In this document: positions 9,302 through 17,000 of the stretch, in pieces
Position numbering within the stretch: position 1 is the first letter of the stretch
How the letters are laid out: each line of letters begins with the position of its first letter
From: Rhodanobacter sp. A1T4
Lineage (GTDB): Bacteria; Pseudomonadota; Gammaproteobacteria; Xanthomonadales; Rhodanobacteraceae
Reading direction: 5' to 3'
Length of the DNA: 64,000 nt
NCBI RefSeq assembly: GCF_014207185.1
Contig: NZ_JACHCP010000008.1
Span: 186,001-250,000 of the forward strand
Position numbers and translations under genes: made by a program
Notes under the pieces: generated by a model
What the model was told of the DNA's origin: nothing
The model's database searches: none
The model's input: only the letters and a program-made list of their open reading frames with translations

Positions 9302-9410
9302 ATGCATGTCTTTGTGACCGGCGCTACAGGATTCTTTGGATTTGCGATCGTTAAAGAGCCTATTCCGGCCGCCCACCTGATGACTGGCTTAGCGCGCTCT
9401 GAGGCCCTGG
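9302..9410 (+). pseudogene. Truncated NAD-dependent epimerase/SDR, N-terminus only
   Basis: The first ~36 residues read MHVFVTGATGFFGFAIVKE, then LARSEAL, the start of the extended SDR fold with the GxTGxxG NAD-binding motif (second Gly-rich residue changed). The frame then loses similarity and stops at 9529. Everything after the first beta-alpha unit is gone, replaced by sequence leading into the reductase at 9456. A deletion remnant of a gene probably once controlled by the adjacent AraC regulator. Confidence 0.6.
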
Positions 9411-9455
9411 GAAGTGACTCGGATGAGAGTTGGGTTCTGATTAGGGATGGGTCTT

Positions 9456-10397
9456 ATGGAAACAAGAATAGTCACGGTGGTGGGAGCTTCGGGAACCCTG
9501 GGGTCGGAGATCGTTCGGGCCTTGCTTGAAAAAGGTGCCCGGGTCAGGGCCATGGTTCGGGCCACCAGCAACCGCACCAAACTCGAATCCCTCGGGGTGA
9601 CGGAATTTGTGGTGGCCGACCTTATGGACGCCACTTCGCTACAGCGGGCTCTGACAGCCGAACCCCGGGCCGAGGCTGTGGTTACCAGCGCCGCGGGCTT
9701 CACCACCCATTCGGCCCGCACTAAGGGAGACAACTCACGGACGGACACCGAGGGGTATCGGAATCTGGTGGACGCGGCCAAGAATGCGGGCGTGCCTCGC
9801 GTAATCCTGATCTCGATTCTCGAATGCGACAAGGCTCCCGATGTGCCTCATTTCTCTCAAAAGTTCGTGACCGAGAAATACCTGGCCGAGAAACGCCAGC
9901 CGTACCTCGCCCTGCGCGCCGGGGCCTTCCTTGACCGAGCCCAGGACGTCGTGGCCCTAAAGGTTCGCAAAGGAGTCTTCCCTGACATTGTCCCTGGCGT
10001 CGCCCTCGACATGATCTACTCTCCGGATCTCGCTCGATACGCGGCCGAGGCCGCCCTCGACCTGCCAGCCTCGGCCCTGAACCAGAGCGTGGATATACGC
10101 TGTAATGTTCCCGCCACCGGACCAATGGTAGCTGCGGCCTTCACCCGGGTCTTGGGCCGACAGGTGGTCGCCAAACCCGTCTTTCCACCCCTCTTTGTCG
10201 GCATATTGCCGCTGGTGGCCTGGTTCGTCCCGCGCCTCCAGGACCAGGTCGCCGTGCTGGCGTGGATCCGAAGGGGAGGCTATGTAAGCCACGAGAGCCA
10301 AAAGCAGAAGGACCTCTTCGGCGAACTGCCGACCATCGAGGACTCGGTGGCCCGCTACTGCCGGGACAAGGGTCTAATCAAGCCAACAGCCTCCTGA
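9456..10397 (+). CDS. NmrA-like SDR family NAD(P)H-binding oxidoreductase
   Basis: About 313 residues, starting METRIVTVVGASGTLG, where GASGTLG is the Rossmann GxxGxxG nucleotide motif of atypical SDRs. Further marks are MVRATSNRTKLESLG (NADP-phosphate-binding Arg) and the VPRVILISI strand. It lacks a convincing YxxxK pair, as NmrA/HSCARG-type proteins often do, so it may be a redox sensor or a quinone/aldehyde reductase. ATG 9456 has AGGGA about 7 bases upstream; ATG 9447 is less well placed. Transcribed away from the AraC gene. Confidence 0.75.
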   Translation: METRIVTVVGASGTLGSEIVRALLEKGARVRAMVRATSNRTKLESLGVTEFVVADLMDATSLQRALTAEPRAEAVVTSAAGFTTHSARTKGDNSRTDTEGYRNLVDAAKNAGVPRVILISILECDKAPDVPHFSQKFVTEKYLAEKRQPYLALRAGAFLDRAQDVVALKVRKGVFPDIVPGVALDMIYSPDLARYAAEAALDLPASALNQSVDIRCNVPATGPMVAAAFTRVLGRQVVAKPVFPPLFVGILPLVAWFVPRLQDQVAVLAWIRRGGYVSHESQKQKDLFGELPTIEDSVARYCRDKGLIKPTAS

Positions 10398-10693
10398 ATG
10401 TTTCAGTGCGTGCTGCACATTGAAGGTCATCGAGATCAACGGAAACGGGTGCCGTACTGCAGTACAAACTGTTGATGGATAACACGCCGCGAAAGAGACG
10501 TCGAGTTTTTGAAAGCACGGTTTAGCATTTTGAATGGCTCGTCACGCGATATTCCCTTGCGTCAGCCCAAAATCAAAACTGGTCATTTCGAAGTGACCTA
10601 AGGATGACGAAATAAGCGAGATCGAAACTTATTCCTGGAGTTACCAGGATTTAGTGGACGCGTGATCGGCCGCTTCGGTGTGCCGCTTCGAAC

Positions 10694-11240
10694 TCAATTC
10701 GGACTAACGCCACCGAGATAGCTATGGCGGCGTGTCGGGTTGTAGAAGCCTTCGATGTATTCGGTTACGTCCAGAACAGCAGTCTCTCGGTCAGCATAGA
10801 TGCGCTTCTTAATACGTTCCTTTTTCAGGCTGCTGAAGAAAGACTCTGCCACTGCGTTGTCCCAGCAGTTTCCTCGCCTGCTCATGCTTGGTTCGAGATG
10901 GTGACTCTTGCAGAAGCGCCGCCAAGCGTCGCTCCCGTACTGAGTTCCTTGATCCGAGTGTATGCGGCCGTCGGCTTCGAACGGCTTTCATAAGAGCTTC
11001 CAGAACCAGTTCCCGGTGGATCGTCGGCTTGGCTGCCCAGCCGACGATTTTGCGGGAAAAGAGATCGATGACCACTGCTAGATACAACCAGCCCTGCCAA
11101 AGCCAAGAAAAGCTGGTAACTCCAGATCCACAAAGTACATGTATTCGGAGAGGGGAGTTCGGCCACGCGAGTGTCAAAAAGTACATCCGCGTTCCTCGGC
11201 AGACATTCGAGGTCGCGCCGCTAATGGTTGGCAACGCCGC
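10694..11240 (-). pseudogene. Decayed IS3 family transposase (OrfB)
   Basis: Minus-strand fragments of an IS3 DDE transposase in different frames. WLYLAVVIDLFSRKIVGW contains the central Asp region. The C-terminal part runs MSRRGNCWDNAVAESFFSS with the catalytic Glu, ending NPTRRHSYLGGVSPN. Frameshifts and substitutions separate the pieces, and the N-terminus with OrfA is missing. Terminal inverted repeats were not identified. Confidence 0.8.
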
Positions 11241-11332
11241 ACTTATCCGGCGCCTAAAATTCAGCCTTGGCAAGGCAGCAACCATAGGCAGAACAGCACC
11301 TATGCCATCCATCATTGAAAGGAGCACCATTC

Positions 11333-12322
11333 ATGATTGAGCAGAAACTACCGTCGTCCGCTTCGTCCCCCGCTAGAGTCGTCGACACGTTGCCGGTGTC
11401 CCTACCCGAAACGTCGCTAGCCGGCTTCGAACATCGTTACGAGACAGTTGGCGGAACGAGGCTTCACTACGTGGAGGGTGGGCAAAGCGATGGCGACATC
11501 GTGGTGCTCCTTGCCGGCTTCCCCGAAAGCTGGTTCGCCTGGCGCAAAGTAATCCCGCAGCTCGCTCCGAACTTCAAAGTTATCGCTATCGATTTGCCCG
11601 GACAAGGAGATTCCGATCGTCCACTAGACGGATACGATACCCAGACGTTAGCCATAAAAGTGCATGGTCTGCTTGAGCAGTTGAACATCAAGCGCTACTT
11701 CATGGCCGCTCACGACGTGGGCGCGTGGGTAGCTTATCCCTACGCGATGCTTTTTAGTGACGAGGTTGAACGACTGGCTTTGTTTGATGCAGGTATTCCA
11801 GGTGTCACCCTTCCCGATGCATTACCGATCGCGCCGGACCGTGCATGGCGTACCTGGCATTTCGCATTCCACGCAATTCCTGATCTTCCAGAGCTTTTGA
11901 TAGCTGGCCATGAACGCGAATACTTAGATTGGTTTTTGCGCCGAAAGACAGCCAATCCAGCGACGTTCTCAGACGGCGACATCGAAGAATATCTACGCAT
12001 CTTTAAAAAGGATGGCGGTCTGAGGGCGGGGCTTGCTTACTATCGATCGGCTGCCCAGTCCGCAATACAGAATAAGGCATTGTCCGGCAAAGGAAAATTA
12101 AAAGCTCCGCTTCTCGCTGTTGGTTCGGACCAAGGATCGATTGCGGACATGGCATCCCCATTACGGGCTTATGCGGATGATGTGCGTGGATTAATCATTG
12201 CCAACTGTGGCCATTTCTTGCCAGAAGAGCAGCCGAAAGCAGTCGCAGAAGAACTCATCGCCTTCTTTAGTGAGAAGCCGCACGACACCCGCGCAGTAGT
12301 TGACACCGTCGACCAGCGATAG
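11333..12322 (+). CDS. Alpha/beta hydrolase, epoxide hydrolase / dehalogenase-like
   Basis: About 329 residues. HGxP-equivalent AGFPESWFAW supplies the oxyanion hole. The nucleophile is Asp in AAHDVGAWVAY (HDxGxW elbow), typical of epoxide hydrolases and haloalkane dehalogenases rather than Ser esterases. The catalytic His is in NCGHFLPEEQP. Residues 1-30 form an extension that may be cleaved or disordered. ATG 11333 is preceded by AAAGGAG. The last ten codons (RAVVDTVDQR) lie inside the left edge of XAC0095 cassette copy 2, so the present C-terminus was probably set by that insertion. Confidence 0.8.
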   Translation: MIEQKLPSSASSPARVVDTLPVSLPETSLAGFEHRYETVGGTRLHYVEGGQSDGDIVVLLAGFPESWFAWRKVIPQLAPNFKVIAIDLPGQGDSDRPLDGYDTQTLAIKVHGLLEQLNIKRYFMAAHDVGAWVAYPYAMLFSDEVERLALFDAGIPGVTLPDALPIAPDRAWRTWHFAFHAIPDLPELLIAGHEREYLDWFLRRKTANPATFSDGDIEEYLRIFKKDGGLRAGLAYYRSAAQSAIQNKALSGKGKLKAPLLAVGSDQGSIADMASPLRAYADDVRGLIIANCGHFLPEEQPKAVAEELIAFFSEKPHDTRAVVDTVDQR

Positions 12323-13221
12323 CAGACTCGATGTCAAGGAGCGTAGAAACTCCTCTAAGAGCGGTACCCACCTCCGACAAACCGGTGGGTTTTTTGTGCC
12401 TGCGTGTGTTGTAGGCGCAACCGACGAGATGCCTGCGTCGGGAGGGCGGCTAATACAACACCCGCAAGGGGAATACGCCCGCCGACTCTTAGCGGTTTCT
12501 AACCTCCCGACTTCCCGTCCGGCGTAACGCTGTGGATGGGCACTTCTACGGAATGAGGAGGCGGCCATGTCAACGTTCGATTCGGATGATCGGGAAACGG
12601 TGGGCTATTTTCTGCCGGAGGACAGCCAGCTCCGGCTGCAGAAGCTGCGCGAGTACGCCAAGTTCCTCTCGCATATCGCGCAACCGCGCACGCCGGACGT
12701 GCAGCAGGAATGGATCCCCGCGATCCATGTGGGGCAGGTGGCGATCTGCCTCGAATTGCTGGCGGAGCAAGTGGGTCTCGTGCTGAACGACCTTTCGTTT
12801 CCGGCCTACTGGCGCGAAAGCGAGTCAGCGCCTGCGGCCGACGTCGCTGCGACGCGTGACGCCGCAGAGGTGATGCCCAACGACGCGAGTGCGTGCTACA
12901 CCTTCGGCATGACCCTCGATCAGGTCGATATGCTCAACCAGCTGATCGCCATGATTACCGCTCATGGCGATGTAGTGAACGCCAGCCATGAAGCCGAGCT
13001 GGCCGACCACACGCTGTCGCTACTGGGGCATGCCATCTTCAACGACGCGCGCGCCGTGCGCGAAATCATCCGCCAGGTGGAATCGCAGCAGCTCAACCCG
13101 CGCAATTCGCAACCCGGCGTAAGCGAAGAGCAGGGCGTCTACCACGTCGCGCGAAAACGCTCTCGGGTTCACTGGGTAAAGAATGCAATCGCGAGTCAGA
13201 TGCCGGTGTTGCCAAGGAGCG
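12291..13221 (+). repeat. XAC0095 cassette, copy 2
   Basis: Second copy of the unit described at 4920. The leader is nearly identical, the first 90 codons match closely, and the middle carries an extra ~14 codons (APAADVAATRDAAE). The left border falls within the 3' end of the hydrolase gene. Confidence 0.8.
12366..12395 (+). terminator. Rho-independent terminator after the hydrolase
   Basis: ACCCACC (12366-12372) pairs with GGTGGGT (12384-12390), followed by TTTTT. It serves as the hydrolase terminator and is the same element as at 4997. Confidence 0.8.
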
Positions 13222-13292
13222 CGCCGTTCGGATCGAAGGCGTATAGTTTGGGGAGCTCGCTGCAACGGCGAGCTATGCGATGTACTCATTAA
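12567..13292 (+). CDS. XAC0095 family protein, copy 2
   Basis: 241 residues, paralogue of the product at 5198 with the same YFLPEDSQLRLQKLRE and AELADHTLSLLGHAIF segments. Longer by an Ala-rich insertion near residue 90 and a different C-terminal tail after SRVHW. GAGGAGG precedes ATG 12567. Uncharacterised; cytosolic by appearance. The last codons run beyond the repeat border into unique sequence 18 bases ahead of the next small gene. Confidence 0.8.
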   Translation: MSTFDSDDRETVGYFLPEDSQLRLQKLREYAKFLSHIAQPRTPDVQQEWIPAIHVGQVAICLELLAEQVGLVLNDLSFPAYWRESESAPAADVAATRDAAEVMPNDASACYTFGMTLDQVDMLNQLIAMITAHGDVVNASHEAELADHTLSLLGHAIFNDARAVREIIRQVESQQLNPRNSQPGVSEEQGVYHVARKRSRVHWVKNAIASQMPVLPRSAPFGSKAYSLGSSLQRRAMRCTH

Positions 13293-13309
13293 CTTACGGG
13301 AAGAACGTT

Positions 13310-13513
13310 ATGAAAATCGTTTCATCGTCTGCCGTGTTATCAGTGATCGTCGGTCTCGCTGCATTGGGCATGAGTGGATATAGCGGCGGAGCTCAAGCTC
13401 GAGCTCAAATACTGCCTCCACCCAGCGTGTGTGTCTTGTTATATCAAAGTTGTATTAAAGATGGTGGTACCCGGGCGGAGTGTGCACCGCTGCTCGTGGG
13501 CTGCAGTCCTTAG
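13310..13513 (+). CDS. Small secreted cysteine-containing protein
   Basis: 67 residues: MKIVSSSAVLSVIVGLAALG is a signal peptide, followed by a mature part of ~30 residues with four cysteines (VCVLLYQSCIKDGG, then AECAPLLVGCSP), probably two disulfides in the periplasm. CGGGAAGA lies 7 bases upstream of ATG 13310. No family recognised. Confidence 0.5.
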   Translation: MKIVSSSAVLSVIVGLAALGMSGYSGGAQARAQILPPPSVCVLLYQSCIKDGGTRAECAPLLVGCSP

Positions 13514-14035
13514 TACTCAGTACTTTGTTCGACAACCTTCGTAGAAACTCAATCCACAAATAGAGCACCAAGTCTCTCCGTGCCGAGCGCAGAGAGACGC
13601 TTGGAAATTTGCAGGAATTCGTGGATAAACGAAGGGAATTGAAAGATGGTGGAGCAGAGGGTATGAGGATCAAACTGACCGCCTCCTAAATCTTGAACCG
13701 GCCTACGGTAGAGAGTAGCCCCCTCAAATGTCCGCTTCCACTCAGAGCGGACACTAGTAGGTTTCAAGTAATGGCTCGAACTCGAAGAGCATGTGCTCTG
13801 GAATGTCCAGACGTCCGTCTTCGTAGGCGCAGGTGAAGATTGTTTTGTCCACCACATGGGCCAAGAACAAAACTGGCCCCGGTACGTTTTTCTACCTGTC
13901 GCCAAACCTGCAGCAGCTCATTGTGGGCGCGACATGGGAGCAAGAGACACGTTCCTGTCGTGTACCCTTGGAAGATCGTAGCAGCGGGGCGAGTCACGCC
14001 GCGTTTGCAGTAGTAGCTTGACTCGCGTCCGTTCC
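13514..14035. other. Intergenic stretch, no gene recognised
   Basis: Open minus-strand frames (for example 13549-13905) translate to sequences without domains, and similarity to known families is not apparent. It separates convergent transcription of the small secreted protein and the autotransporter. Possibly decayed mobile DNA. Confidence 0.3.
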
Positions 14036-17000
14036 CTACGGATCGAACTTCTTCTCCACTCCTAGCAGGATCGACTGGTTGTCCTTGCTCGTGTTGTCCA
14101 GGTAGTTCTCATACTCGGCACGGAACGTCCAGCCTTGAACGGTCTGCAGGCCTATGCCGGCACCAAGCAACGTGTGGTTGCGTGACTGATTGAGCAAGGT
14201 CGCCTGATATAGCGGTCCGCTCAGCAGATCGGCATAGCGCATCGTGGCTTCACTCGATCCTTGCATGTCATGACCGAACTCCGCGCGCAGCTGTGGAGCC
14301 CATACACCGTAGTCGCTCTTGACCGACCACTGCGCCAGCACACCAAGAGTACCTGTGCTGGTCTTGACCGTCTGCCGCTGATACGCGAGCGAATAGGTCG
14401 CGTCGCCGTGCTCGGTGTAGGCGTCGAGATTCGCGTGGGCCAGGTCCAGCCGCCCATAAGGCGTGAACAGCAGGCCGTCGTCGGTATGGTGTTCGTAACC
14501 GACCGAAAACGATCCGAACCATTGCTTGCCATCGCGATTGCCGAACACGGTGTTGCTGTCATCGGTGACATAGCGACGCGCATCGAACGACAGCCACTGA
14601 TAGCCGAGCAATGCATCGGTGTATAGCGCCTCCGTCGGACGGAAGCTGGCGTAGATCGCCCCGTTGTAGCTGTTGACGGTACTTCGGCTGTCGTGCTGAC
14701 CGACGTCCGAATCGTCGTGGCCATAGCCGGCGCCTACGCCGACCGCCAGTCGTTCGGTCACCTGTTTATCCGCACCCACGCTCAAACCCTGCGTCGTGAA
14801 GTCGACGCCGTTGTCGCTGGTGCCCGGCTGGGTCTTACCGAAGTTCACGGCACCGCCGGTCCAGATCGAGAAACCACCCAGCGTGGTGCCGCCGCCGCTC
14901 GGTCCCATCAGCGGACTGGTCGACGTCGGCGCGTCCGGCGAGACCAGGAAACGGGTCGTTCCGTTCTGGGTATCGTTGTTCAGATCGCTCATCGCGTCGG
15001 GGCGGCGCATGCTGTCCGCCGAGCTCGCGGTGATGCCGTTGCTGAAGCCACCGCCACCACTGCCGCTGTGCAGTGCTTCCAGACGACGCTGGAAGTTGCT
15101 GATCTGCCCGATCGCCATGCGACGTGTGGCATCCGCCTGGGCATCGAGCACGCCGAGCACTTCAGCGTTCTTCGATGGATCACTGCGCAAGGTCACGTTG
15201 ACGGTCACCGTACCCGGCGCAGAAGTGGCATACGCGTTGGCGAGCGTATAACGCAGCACCGCGGCACCACCGAACGTCGGTGCGGCCGTGTACGAGAGCA
15301 TGTAGCCCGTGCCACTGGCTTTGATCGTTGCCGAACCGGCGTTAGCCGGCGAAATCGATACCAGCGTCGCCGCCGTAAACGGACCGCCGTGCGCGCTGGC
15401 GGTGAGATCAATCTGCACCGTCGAGCCGGCGGTCGTCGTGGCCCCGAGCGTGGGTGCGACCGGCACCGCATTGATCGTCACGGTGACATGCGCCGGCTTG
15501 GAGGCACCGAAAGGGTTAGACAGCGTGTAGTCGAAACCGACCGTGCCAGATGCATCGGCCGCTGCGATGTAGACCAGATCGGTGCCTTGGACGACCACCG
15601 TGCCGGAGGGCGGTTGTGTGGTGATCGCTGCGGCAGTGAAGGGTCCATTCGCGGCCCCTGTGGTGGCGTGCAACGTGACCGACTTGCCAGCGAGCACCGT
15701 GGCGGACTGCGCAGTAGCCACCGGCACGGCACCGGCAACGACCGTGATGCTTTCCGTCGCCGGCGCGGACGTGCCACCTGAGCCCGTCGCGGTGTACTTG
15801 AACGCATCGGCGCCGAAGTAGTTCGATGCCGGTGTGTAGACGATGCTCAGCCCGTTGACCGTCGCCGTGCCGTGCGCCGGTTGCTGTGTCACGGCGGCGC
15901 TGGTAATCGGCCCACCTGCGCTCGTCACCGGGATCGTCACGGCGGTGTTGGCGTTGGTGCTGGCGGCGCCGTTAGAAACAATCGGCACCTGCTGTCCGAT
16001 CACAATGGTGTAAGCCTGAGCGCCCGCAAAGTTGAATTTGTCGGTGGCCGTTACGGTGACGTTGAACGAACCGGCGGTCGTCGGCGTACCGGACACCACG
16101 CCAGCTGGACTGAGTATTAACCCGGCAGGCATCGAACCCGAGGTGACTGCATAGGAGTATGGGGCTGATCCGCCGGAAGCCGACAAGGTGGCCTGTGTGT
16201 AAGCAACCGCCACTTTGCCTTGCGGCAAGGTCGTAGGCGTCAGCGTGAGGCTCGGCGCATTCACCGTAAGCGTGTAGTTGCGGCTTGCCGAGAACGGCGC
16301 ACCGGTGCCGGTACTACTGTCGTGGGCGGTGACGCTGACGACGAAGGTACCGGCCACGGTTGGTGTGCCGGCGAACGCACCCGTTGCGGGATCCAGGCTC
16401 AGGCCGGCCGGCAGCGCGCCGCTGCTGATGGAATACGTGTACGGCGCGGTGCCGCCAGTGGCGCTGAGGCTTTGCGAATAAGCCACCTCGGCGGTCGCCA
16501 CTGGCAATGTCGCCGGGTTCAACGTCACGGTCGGCACGGCGATGGTCACCGTATAGCTTTGCTGGCCGGAACTGCCATTCGCATCGGTGGCGCGCGCGGT
16601 TACGTTGAAGCTTCCGGCTGCCGTCGGCGTACCGCTGAGCGTGCCGCTGCCGCTCAGGTTCAGGCCAGCGGGTAATGTGCCGCTGATGATCGAGTAGGTG
16701 TACGGCGCAATGCCGCCACTGGCCGTGAGCTGGGTCGATGTGTAGGCCGTACCGACACCACCGGACGGAAGCGTCGCGGGAGCGAGCACGATGGTGGGTG
16801 CGGCGACTGTCACCGTGTAGTTGTTGGTCTTGGAGAACGGACCGCTACCGGTGCTGCTATCGGTCATCGTGATCGAGACGGGGAAACTGCCCGGCTGGGT
16901 CGGCGTGCCCGACAACGTCGCCGTGGCTGGATTCCAGCTCAGACCGTTCGGCAGCGTGCCGCTCAGCACGAACGTGTACGGTGCGGTGCCGCCGCTGCCG

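Noticed and set aside
13549..13997. Minus-strand frames in the gap before the autotransporter
   Set aside because: Considered as transposase debris, but no catalytic or family motif could be matched in any frame.
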